Source: Doris montereyensis | Taxonomy: Eukaryota > Mollusca > Gastropoda > Nudibranchia > Dorididae | DNA: 64,000 bases | Assembly (NCBI GenBank): GCA_037039925.1 | Contig: JAXRKP010001739.1 | Span: forward strand, 5,001-69,000 | Direction of reading: 5' to 3' | Shown: positions 48,330 to 60,300 of the stretch, one piece after another | Layout: each line of letters opens with the position of its first letter | Numbering within the stretch: the first letter of the stretch is position 1 | The notes under the pieces: generated by a model | Database searches by the model: none | Told to the model about the DNA's origin: nothing | Seen by the model: only the letters and a program-made list of their open reading frames with translations | Position numbers and translations under genes: made by a program

Positions 48330-49522
48330 AAAGGTCCCCGCCAATCGGTACGATTCTTAAAGGTCCCCAGCCGATTGGGTCGACTCTTAATAAAGGTCCC
48401 CAGCCGATTGGGTCGACTCTTAAAGGTCCCCAGCCGATTGGGTCGACTCTTAAAGGTCCCCAGCCGATTGGGTCGACTCTTAAAGGTCCCGGTCAATGAG
48501 GACGACTCTTAAAGGTCCCCAGCCGATTGGGTCGACTCTTAAAGGTCCCCAGCCGATTGGGTCGACCTTTAAGGTCCCGGTCAATGAGGACGACTCTTAA
48601 AAGTCCCCAGCCGATTGGGTCGACTCTTGGGGTCCCTCGGTCAATGAGGACGACTCTTAAGGTCCCCAGCCGATTGGGTCGACTCTTAAAGTCCCCAGCC
48701 GATTGGGTCGACTCTTTAAGGTCCCCGGTCAATGAGGACGACTCTTAAAGGTCCCCCGATTGGGTCGACTCTTTAAGGTCCCCGGTCAATGAGGACGACT
48801 CTTAAAGGTCCCCAGTCGATTGGGTCGACTCTTTAAGGTCCCCGGTCAATGAGGACGACTCTTAAAGGTCCCCAGCCGATTGGGTCGACTTCAAAGGTCC
48901 CGGTCAATGAGGACGACTCTTAAAGCCGATTGGGTCGACTCCCCAGCCGATTTCGACTCCCCCGGTCAATGAGGACGACTCTTAAAGGTCCCCAGCCGAT
49001 TGGGTCGACTCTTAAAGGTCCCCAGCCGATTGGGTCGACTCTTTAAGGTCCCCGGTCAATGAGGACGACTCTTAAAGGTCCCCAACCGATTGGGTCGACT
49101 CTTTAAGGTCCCCGGTCAATGAGGACGACTCTTGATGGTCACCAGCCAATCAGGGCGATTCCTAAAGGTCCCCGGCCGATTGGGTCGACTCTTAAAGGTC
49201 ACCAGCCAATCAGGACGATTCTTAAAGGTCCCCGGCCACTCAAGACAATTCTTAAAGGTCCCCGGCCACTCAAGACAATTCTTAAAGGTCCCCGGCCACT
49301 CAAGACAATTCTTAAAGGTCTTCGGCCAATCAGGACGATGATTAAAAGTCCCCGGCCAATCAGGACGATTCTTTAAGATCTCCGGCCAATCGGGTCGATT
49401 CTTAAAGGTCCCCAGCCAATCGGGTCGATTTTTAAAGATCCCGGGCAATCAGGACGATTCTTAAAGATCACCGGCCAATCGGGTCAATTTCTAAAGGTCC
49501 CCGACCAATCGGACGATTCTTC
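48330..49522 (+). repeat. 30-bp tandem array, about 40 copies in several variants
   Basis: Main unit AAAGGTCCCCAGCCGATTGG plus GTCGACTCTT. Variants include CCGGTCAATGAGGACGACTC, which alternates with the main unit at 48480-49130, CCGGCCACTCAAGACAATTC, and CCGGCCAATCAGGACGATTC towards the 3' side. Confidence 0.97.
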
Positions 49523-49891
49523 GGGTGCCAGTTCACCATGACCATAAGCCAGACACAACAGGTGACCATTACGAAAGTGTGAAATCGGGCCTTGATTGTC
49601 AAGTTACCAAAATGGTACATTGTTGACATGAGACAGCGCGTAGAAAGCAAACTCCTGCACTGTCAAAACCTTTCATTCATGGTCCGCTTAACCTGTCAAT
49701 GTCAATCACAAGGGTGGACCCGTGAGGAGATTAACGCTCTACCATGCATTCTTGATGGCTTTGTCTTACCTTTCTACCGTCCAATGAAGCACGACTGCGA
49801 CTGTGACTGTGACACCACCGATGCATGCCACGTTTGATTTAATCAACTGATCTGTGGCTACAATAAATTGTTAAGAGAAAGAGACAAGGAG
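49523..49891. other. Unique-looking stretch within the inverted-repeat element
   Basis: Moderately GC-balanced with an 81-codon plus-strand frame (49592-49837) containing GWTREEINALPCILDGF and HDCDCDCDTTDACHV. No family recognised. It may be the remaining body of the element. Confidence 0.35.
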
Positions 49892-50395
<504 letters not shown>

Positions 50396-50805
50396 AGAAC
50401 TAAAATCCCTAGGTCCCCGGATAATGGGGGAAACCCAGCAAATCGAGACAATTTGACGATCCACCAAGATTTCCCGATTGGAGAGGTTCCACTGTATAGA
50501 TCTATGACTGAAATTGATTTGTATTTCATTCTCCTGTGTTGTTATGGAGTATTTGACAAGCAGCAAAAAGAGCATCACTCACACAATTACACACACATTC
50601 CTCTACACAAACATTTTAGTCGGCAGAGTTGGTGAAAATGCACCATGAGAAACACGTGTACTTTACACTTGAAAGAAACATATCAATATAACATACAACT
50701 TATTGTTATTGTTATGGTTTCAGTCACATTCAATTTAAATTATGCAATGATTTTGTAAGAAACTGTTGCTTAGTCTAAGAAGAGGTTCTTTTCCTGTCGT
50801 GTCAG

Positions 50806-51295
50806 GTAGGCCTGGGCGCTACTCAAGCCATTACTACTCGATACCAACGAGTACAAGGCTTCTATGTGTTTTCTAATCTGACCACGGTCTCAAGACCAGA
50901 GGTGACCAAGAAGTTTATATATATAAAATTCTTGGAGGTGACGAATACTAACTCCCATCTTGATACCAACCTACGCTGTGACAACCAACTACTATCTTGA
51001 TGAGACCAGCACGAGAGTGAGAGCTGTTAGACTAGCTAACTTTCAGTCCACTACACACCCTCTCCGTTTATCACGGTGACAGTGACAACAACAGTTTACT
51101 ACACTCTCTCACTGGGTTGTCTTCTACTATCGCGACGCTTCGATCAGCATAGAGGTCACAAGCGCATCCTCACGAGGCTGTCTCGTATTCGTCAAAACTC
51201 AAAAGTCAAAAAGAGTACTCCGAATAACACAAGACCAGAGAAGACGGTAGTTTGTATCAACGAGTAATAGAAAAGCGAGTCTTGCCCAGGCCTAC
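50806..51295. mobile_element. Non-autonomous hAT-like element with terminal inverted repeats
   Basis: Left end GTAGGCCTGGGCGCTACTC (50806 on) and right end GAGTCTTGCCCAGGCCTAC (to 51295) are inverted copies with three mismatches. Subterminal CATTACTACTCGATACCAAC and GTATCAACGAGTAATAG also pair. TAGGCCTGGGC-type ends suggest the hAT group. No transposase was found; an 8-bp target duplication is not clean. Confidence 0.65.
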
Positions 51296-51366
51296 ACTGT
51301 CTAGCATGCATAACAAGAGAGTCAATATTTAAGACAACCTACATTTAACTTTTAGTCAAGAAAGTA

Positions 51367-51570
51367 GGGATGTGAGCAGTTGGTTGGTACTACTGGTAGA
51401 TCCTACTTCTTTCCTTTTCACTCTTTATTTCTACTGTTTCCTCTTTGTTCATTCTGACATCACTTAATATTGTGGTGGGAGGTTCATTGGCGTTCCTGGT
51501 AGATCTTACTTTTTTTCCTTTCCTTTCCCTCTTTCATTTTTCTTTCACATCGCTGTTACTGTTTTCTCTA
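51367..51570 (+). mobile_element. Dispersed element R1, two copies in tandem
   Basis: First copy: ACTACTGGTAGATCCTACTT and TTCATTCTGACATCACTTA. Second copy: CCTGGTAGATCTTACTTTT and CATCGCTGTTACTGTTTTCT. The second runs straight into the 57-bp array. Confidence 0.68.
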
Positions 51571-51576
51571 AACTTG

Positions 51577-52905
51577 TAACGTTTCTAGTCATCAGGAAGG
51601 AATTATATCAGTGTTGTGTTTCTCTAAACGTGACACAGGAAGGAATTCTATCAACGTTTCTAAGTCACATAGGAAGGAATTCTATCAGTGTTATTGTTTC
51701 CTCTCAAAACGTGTAACGTTTAGTTTCTAGGCACAGGAAGGAATTCCATCACTGTTATTGCTCTCAACTTGTAACTCTCAAGGAGGTAACGTTTCTAGTA
51801 ACATAGGAAGGAATTTCAATAACTGTTAGTGTTTTCTCTCAACTTGTAACGTTTCTAGGCACAGGGAGGATTTCAATCACTGTTATTGTTTCCTCTCAAC
51901 TTTTAACGTTTCTAGGCACAGGGAGGAATTCCATCACTGTTATTGTTTCCTCTCAACTTGTAACGTTTCTAGGCAACAGGAGGAATTCCATCACTGTTAT
52001 TGTTTCCTCTCAACTTGTAACGTTTCTAGGCACAGGAGGATTTCCATAACTGTTAGTGTTTTCTCAACTTGTAACGTTTCTAGTCACAGGAAGGAATTAT
52101 ATCAGTGTTAGTGTTTCCTCTAAACGTGTAACGTTTCTAGACACAGGAAGGAATTCTATCAGTGTTAGCGTTTTCTCTAAACGTGTAACGTTTCTAGTCA
52201 TAGGAAGGAATTCCATCACTGTTATTGTTTCCTCTCAACTTGTAACGTTTCTAGGCACAGGGAGGAATTCCATCACTGTTATTGTTTCCTCTCAACTTGT
52301 AACGTTTCTAGGCACAGGGAGGATTTCAATCACTGTTATTGTTTTCTCTCAACTTGTAACGTTTCTAGGCACAGGGAGGATTTCAATCACTGTTATTGTT
52401 TCCTCTCAACTTGTAACGTTTCTAGGCACAGGGAGGAATTCCATTACTGTTTCCCTTATTGTTTCCTCTCAACTTGTAACGTTTCTAGGCAGAAGGGAGG
52501 AATTCCATCACTGTTATTGTTTCCTCTCAACTTGTAACGTTTCTAGGCACAGGGAGGAATTCCATCACTGTTATTGTTTCCTCGATTCAATTTGTAACGA
52601 TTTTCTAGGCACAGGGAGGAATTTCATCACTGTTATTTTTGTATTTTTCACATCTAAACTTGTAACGTTTCTAGGCACAGGGAGGAATTACACCACAATG
52701 TTACTGATTTTTTATTTTTCATGAAACTTTTAATGTTTCTAGACACAGGGGGAGGAATTCCAGCAATGTTACTGTTTCCTTAGACTTGTAATGTTTCTAG
52801 ACACAGGGGGGGGAATCCACCATTAAGTTATCAATGTTACTTTGTTTTTCCCTTAGACTTGTAATGTTTCTAGGCATAGGGAGGAATTCCATCACTGATG
52901 ATCTC
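51577..52905 (+). repeat. 57-bp tandem array, about 22 copies
   Basis: The unit contains GGCACAGGGAGGAATTCCAT, CACTGTTATTGTTTCCTCTC and AACTTGTAACGTTTCTA. Unit lengths vary by a few bases. The CTGTTATTGTTTCCTCT part resembles the middle of R1 (CTGTTACCTCTTAATTC). Confidence 0.97.
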
Positions 52906-53360
52906 AGGGGTTAGCAGGAAGGACTGCCTTGGTGTCTTACTTTAAAAGAATGAGATCTAAAAAGAAATAGAAGCTCCGTCTAGTTGGGACCTCATCGCAA
53001 GAAGTGTAAGATGGAAAATTATTATGAACACCAATGTCATCCTCTGATCTGACATGGAACATTTTCAATATGGAACTTCTCTTTTTTGGCTTTCCACTTC
53101 CATTTTCCGATTTTCAAACTTTTTACATTCATTTCAAAGTAACGCTGTCCGCATAGACTTCCACCTGGCGTCATTTTTTCAGGAGAAGCAAAAAAAACAA
53201 CAACAAAAAAACAACCCATTATAGATACATTGGATTGGTCTCAAATTTGGCTCAAAACTGAAGTGTGATAGTTGGGGTTTCCCATCAATCGATTAGCGAG
53301 GGACGGACTGGTTGGTCTTGGTACAGTGATGATGCTAGTCTGTCACTGTGATTTGTCAGC

Positions 53361-53475
53361 TGTCTCCGATTTGGCTTGACTTCTTTTTTTACCATCTGTC
53401 AGACAACAAACAGAGGCATGCAGGATTGTAACATAGGATGTCTGTTTTAACTGTGTCTCCGACTTGGTTAACAAC
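53361..53475 (+). repeat. Isolated units of the 41-bp satellite
   Basis: CTGTCTCCGATTTGGCTTGA, CTTCTTTTTTTACCATCTGT and TGTGTCTCCGACTTGGTTAA lie ahead of the 56-bp array and are separated from the main satellite by it. Confidence 0.8.
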
Positions 53476-54235
53476 ATCCACCATTAAGGTGATATCAGGG
53501 TATTTGTCTAACAGGATTTTTGTATTTTAACCACATCAGGTTTGGCTAACAATTATCAGGGGTTTTGGCAGGATTTTTTATCCAGATTACTCACATCCAC
53601 CATTAAAGGTGATCTTGGGGGACTATTTTTTTGGCAGGGTTTTAATTTACCTATATCCACAATCAACGTGACATCGGGAGCTTGGGTATGATTTTTTATT
53701 TTACCCACTTCTTTTTTCATCCACCATGATATCAGGGGTTTGGGCTAGCATAATTCTTTATTTTACCAGGACATCCCACCATTGAGGGGCTATCAGGGGT
53801 TTTGGCAGGATTTTTTTATTTTACTCATATCCACCATCAAGATAATCTCATGGAACTTCTTTTTAGGGTTTGGCAGCATCCGATTTTTATTTTACTCTGA
53901 TTGGCTAACATCCACCATTAAGGTGCTATCATGGGGGCTTTGGTATGCTTTCTTTGTTTTTACCCTTTTACATCCACCCTTAAGGTGCTATCAGGGGCTT
54001 TGGTATGCTTTCTTTGTTTTACCCACATCCACCATTAAGGTGCTATCAGGGGCTTTGGTATGCTTTCTTTGTTTTACCCACATCCACCATTAAGGTGCTA
54101 TCATTTTTAAGGGCTTTGGTATGCTTTTTCTTTGTTTTACCCACATCCACCATTAAGGTGCTATCGGGGATTTGGGTAGGATTCTAGGATATTTTACTGC
54201 TCCCGATTTCGACTCTCAAAGGTGATCTCATGGGG
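53475..54235 (+). repeat. 56-bp tandem array, about 12 copies
   Basis: The unit contains ACATCCACCATTAAGGTGCT, ATCAGGGGCTTTGGTATGCT and TTCTTTGTTTTACCC. Early units are diverged (GGCAGGATTTTTATTTTAC), and four nearly identical units lie at 53945-54170. Confidence 0.95.
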
Positions 54236-54330
54236 TTATGGCAGGATTTTTAATTTTGCCCAGACTGTCTCCTTGTAAAAAGTCAAGAGGTCTTACTTTA
54301 ACGTCTAACAGAGTTTTGAGATCTAAACAT

Positions 54331-57300
54331 AGGACTTATTTTTATCGTCTGTCTCAGGTTTGGCTAACATGGGACTTCTTTTTTACCGTCCGTCTCAGAT
54401 TTGGTTAACATGGGACTTCTTTTCACCGTCGGTCTCGGATTTGCCTTACATGGGACTTCTTTTTTTACCGTCTGTCTCCGATTTGGCTAACATGGAACTT
54501 AATTTTCACCGTTTCTCTCAGATTTGGCTAACATAGCACTTCTTTTTTACCGCTTGTCTCCGATTTGGCTAACATGGGACTTCTTTTTTACCGTCTGTCT
54601 CTGATTGGCTGACATGGAACTTCTTTTTTATCGTCTGTCTCTGATTGGCTAACATGGAACTTCTTTTTCGCCGCCTGTCTCCGATTTGGTTAAGATGGGA
54701 TTTCTTTTCACAGTCTGTCTCCGATTTGGCTAACATGGAACTTCTTTGTCACCGACTGTCTCCGATTTGGCTAACATGGGACTTCTTTTTTACCATCTGT
54801 CTCAGATTTGGCTAACATGGAACTGCTCTTTTACCGTCTGTCTCCGATTTGGCTAACATACCGTCGACTTCTTTTTTTACAGCCTGTCTCCGATTTCGCT
54901 AACATATCGTCTGGATGTCTTTTTTAACCTGTCTCCGATTTGGTTATCATAGAACTGCTTTTTCAAAGTCTGTCTCCGATTTGGCTAACATGGAACTTCT
55001 TTTTCACTGTCTGTCTCCGATTTGACTGACATGGGACTTATTTTTTACCGTCTGTCTCAGGTTTGGCTAGCATGGGACTTCTAATTTTTACCGTCCGTCT
55101 CAGATTTGGTTAACATGGGACTTCTTTTTCACCGTCGGTCTCGGATTTGCCTTACATGGGACTTCTTTTTTACCGATTTCTGATATCTACCGATTTGGCT
55201 AACATGGGACTTAATTTTCACCGTTTGTCTCAGATTTGGCTAACATAGCACCTTTTTTACCGTTTGTCTTCGATTTGGCTAACATGGGACTTCTTTTTTA
55301 CCATCTGTCTCTGATTGCCTGACATGGAACTTGGTTTTTTATCGTCTGTCTCTGTTGATTGGCTAACATGGAACTTCTTTTTCGCCGCCTGTCTCCGATT
55401 TGGTTAAGATGGGATTTCTTTTTTACAGTCTGTCTCCGATTTAGCTAACATGGAACTTCTTTGTCACCGACTGTCTCCGATTTGGCTAGCATGGACTTCT
55501 TTTTTACCATCTGTCTCAGATTTGGCTAACATGGAACTGCTTTTTTACCGTCTGTCTCGGATTTGGCTAACATAGGACTTCTTTTTTACAGCCTGTCTCG
55601 ATTTCGCTAACATAGGATGTCTGTTTTAACTGTGTCTCCGATTTGAACTTCTTTTTCTAACAGATAACATGGAACCGTCTTCTCCGATTTCTAACATGGG
55701 ACTTATTTTTTACTGTCTGTCAGATTTGGCTAACATGGAACTTCTTTTTTTCACCGTCTGTCATTTTTACAATCTGTCTCATTTTTGACTAACATGGGAC
55801 TTTATTTTTTACGTCTGTCTCAGATTTGCTAACATGGAACTTCTTTTTCACCGTCTGTCTCGATTTGACTAACATGGGACTTCATTTACCGTCTGTCTCG
55901 GTTTGGCTAACATGGGACTTCTTTTTCACCGTCTGTCTCAGATTTGGTTAACATGGGACTTAACATGGGATTTACCAGTTTTTCTCAGATTTGGTTAACA
56001 TAGGACTATTTTTTTCCGTCTGTTACCGATTTGGCTAATATGGGACTTCTATTACTGTCTGTTTGATTAACATGGAACTTATTTTTACCGTCTGTCTCTG
56101 ATTCTGGAACTTCTTTTTTAGTCTGTTTGGCTAACATGGGACTTTTTTACCGTCTGTCTCAGATTTGGCTAATAGGGACTTCTTTTCACAGTTTGTCTCA
56201 GATTTGGCTCACATGGGACTTCTTTTTTGGTCTCAATTTTGCTAACATGGGACTTTTTTTACCGTCTATCTCCGATTTGGCTAACAAGGACTTGGTTTTT
56301 TACCTTGTCTCTTTACATGGGACTTCTTTTCCTGTCTGTCTCCGATTTGGCTAACATGGGACTTTTTTTTCACAGTCTGTTCCAGATTTGGCTAACATGG
56401 GAACTTTTCACCGTCTTGTCTAACATGGGAGTTTTTTTCTCCGATTTGGCTAACACGGGATTGATTTTTTACCGTCTGTCTCAGATTTGGCTAGCATGGG
56501 ACTTCTTTTTACTATCTGTCTCTGATTTGGCTAACACAGGACTTTTTTTCCGTCTGTCTCAGATTTGGCTAACATGGAACTTCTTTTACCGTCTGTCTCC
56601 TATTTGGCTAACATGGGACTTCTTTTTTCCGTCTGTCTCCGATTTGGCTAACATGGGACTTCTTTACCGTCTGTCTCTGATTGGCTAACATGGAACTTCT
56701 TTTTATCGTCTGTCTCTGATTGGCTAACATGGAACTTCTTTTTACCGCCTGTCTCCGATTTGGCTAAGATGGGATTTCTATTTCACAGTCTGTCTCCGAT
56801 TTGGCTAACATGGAACTTCTTTGTCACCGACTGTCTCCGATTTGGCTAACATGGGACTTCTTTACCATCTGTCTCAGGGTTTGACTAACATGGGACTTCT
56901 TTTTTTTTACCGTGTGTCTCCGGTTTGATTAACATGGTTTGTCTCAGGTTTGGCTAACATGGACTTTTTTTACCGTCTGTCTCAGATCTGGCTAACATGG
57001 GACTTCCTTTGCACCGTCGGTCTCGGATTTGGCTAACATGAGGACGATTTCTAACATGGACTTTCTTTTATCGTTTGATTGGTTTTTCCGATTTGACTAA
57101 CATGGGACTTCTACAGGTTTGGCTAACATGGGACTTCATTTTTAACGTGTCTCCGGTTTGATTAACATGGACTTCTTTTTCACCCTCTGTCTCAGGTTTG
57201 GCTAACATGGGACTTTATTTTTACCGTCTGTCTCAGATTTGGCTAACATGGGACTTCTTTTTTACCGTCTGTCTCCGATTTGGCTAACATGGATTTATTT

Positions 57301-60300
57301 TTCTTTTCAGTTTTTCTCAGATTTGGTTAACATAGGACTATTTTTTTCCGTCTGCTTCCGATTTGGCCTAATATGGGACTTCTTTATTACTGTCTGTCTC
57401 TGATTGGCTAACATGGAACTTATTTTTTACCGTCTGTCTCTGATTGGCTGACATGGAACTTCTTTTTATCGTCTGTCTCTGATTCGCTAACATGGAACTT
57501 CTTTTTTACCGCCTGTCTCCGATTTGGCTAATAGGGACTTCTTTTTTCACAGTTTGTCTCAGATTTGGCTCCACATGGGACTTCTTTTTCACCGTCTGTC
57601 TCCAATTTTGCTAACATGGGAGTTTTTTTCACCGTCTATCTCCGATTTGGCTAACAAGGGATTGGTTTTTTACCGTCTGTCTCAGATTTGGCTAGCATGG
57701 GACTTCTTTTTTACTGTCTGTCTCCGATTTGGCTAACACAGGACTTCTTTTTCATCGTCTGTCTCAGATTTGGCTAACATGGAACTTCTTTTTCACCGTC
57801 TGTCTCCAATTTTGCTAACATGGGAGTTTTTTTCACCGTCCATCTCCGATTTGGCTAACAAGGATTGATTTTTTACCGTCTGTCTCAGATTTGGCTAGCA
57901 TGGGACTTCTTTTTTACTATCTGTCTCTGATTTGGCTAACACAGGACTTCTTTTTCATCGTCTGTCTCAGATTTGGCTAACATGGAACTTCTTTTTTACC
58001 GTCTGTCTCCTATTTGGCTAACATGGGACTTCTTTTTTTACCGTCTGTCTCCGATTTGGCTAACATGGGACTTCTTCTTTTTTACCGTCTGTCTCTGATT
58101 GGCTAACATGGAACTTCTCTTTTTTATCGTCTTTCTGATTGGCTAACATGGAACTTCTTTTTTACCGTCTGTCTCCGATTTGGCTAAGATGGGATTTCTA
58201 TTTCACAGTCTGTCTCCGATTTGGCTAACATGGAACTTCTTTGTCACCGACTGTCTCCGATTTGGCTAACATGGGACTTCTTTTTACCATCTGTCTCAGG
58301 TTTGACTAACATGGGACTTCTTTTTTTACCGTGTGTCTCCGGTTTGATTAACATGGGACCTCTTTTTCACCCTCTGTCTCAGGTTTGGCTAACATGGGAC
58401 TTCTTTTTTACCGTCTGTCTCAGATCTGGCTAACATGGGACTTCCTTTTGCACCGTCGGTCTAGGATTTGCATAACAGGAGACTTCTTTACAGTCTGTCT
58501 CCGATTTGGCTAACATGGGACTTCATCTTTATCGTCTGCCTCTGATTGGTTAACATGGAACTTCTTTTTTACCGCCTGACTTCTTCGATTTGGCTAAGAT
58601 GGGATTTCTTTTTCACAGTCTGTCTCCAATTTGGCTAACATGGAACTTCTTTGTCACCTTCTCTCTCCGATTTGGCTGACATGGGACTGCTTTTTTACCG
58701 TCTGTTTCCGATTTCGCTAACATAGGACTTCTTTTTAATTCTGTCTCCGATTTGGTTAACATAGAATTTCAATTTTCAAAGTCTGTCTCAGATTTGGCTA
58801 ACATGGAACTTCTTTTTTACCGTCTGTGTCCGATTTGGCTAACATAGGACTTCTTTTTTTACCGTCCGTGTCCGATTTGGCTAACATGGGATTTATTTTT
58901 CAGTGTTTTTCTCAGATTTGGTTAACATAGGACTATTTTTTTTCCATCTGCTTCCGATTTGGCTGATATGGGACTTCTTTATTACTGTCTGTCTCTGATT
59001 GGTTAACATGGAACTTATTTTTTATCGTCTGTCTCTGATTGGCTAACATCGAACTTTTTTTTATCGTCTGTCTCTGATTGGCTAACATGGAACTTTTTTA
59101 CCGCCTGTCTCCGATTTGGCTAATAGGGACTTTTTTTTCACAGTTTGTCAAAAATTTGGCTCACATGGGACTTCTTTTTCACCGTCTGTCTCCAATTTTG
59201 TTAACATGAGTGTTTTTTCACCGTCTATCTCCGATTTGGCTAACAAGGGATTGGTTTTTTACCGTCTGTCTCAGATTTGGCTAGCATGGGACTTCTTTTT
59301 ACTGTCTGTCTCCGATTTGGCTAACACAGGACTTCTTTTTCATCGTCTGTCTCAGATTAGGCTAACATGGAAATTCTTTTTTAGCATCTGTCTCCCATTT
59401 GGCTAACATGGGACTTCTTTTTTACCGGCTGTCTCCGATTTAGCTAACATAGGACTTCTTTTTTGAAAACTCTGTCTCCGATTTGGCTAACATGGAACTT
59501 CTTTTTTACGGTCTGTCTCTGATTGGCTAACATGGGACTTCTTTTTTACCGTCTGTCTCAGATATGGGTAACATGGGACTTCTTGTTCACCGTTTATCTC
59601 AGATTTGGCTAAGATGGGACTTCTATTTTACAGTCTGTCTCCGGTTTGGCTAGCATGAGACTTCTTTTTTACCGTCTGTCTCAGATTTGGCTAACATGGG
59701 ACTTCTTTTATAGTCTGTCTCAGATGTGGCTAACATGGGACTTCTTTTTTACCGTCTGTTTCAGATTTGGCCAATATGGGACCTCTTTTTCACAGCTGTC
59801 TCAGATTTGGCTAACATGGGACTTCTTTTTTACCGTCTGTCTCCAATTTGGCTCACATGGGACTTCCTTTTTACCATATGTCTCCGATTTGGCTAACATG
59901 GGACTTCTTTCTAACCGTCTGTCTCTGATTGGCTAACTGGGAACTTCTTTTTTACCGTCTGTCTCTGATTGGCTAACATGGAACTTCTTTTTTACTGTCT
60001 GTCTGTAATTGGCTAGCATGGAACTTCTTTTTTACCGTCTCTCTCCTGATTGGCTAATATGGAACATCTGTTTCGATTTTACCGTCTGCTCCTATTTGGC
60101 TAACATGGGACTTCTTTTCAAAGTCTGTCTCCGATTATGCTAACATGGAACTTCTTTTTCACCGTCTGTCTCGATTTGGATAACATGGAACTTCCATTTA
60201 CTTTCTGTCTCCGATTTGGCTAACATGGGACTTCTTCTTCACCGTCTGTCTCAGGTTTGACTAACGTGGGACTTCTTTTTTACCATCTGTCTCAGGTTTG

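Noticed and set aside
49592..49837. Transposase of the pogo-like element
   Set aside because: The 81-codon frame shows no DDE-type motif or helix-turn-helix that I can recognise.
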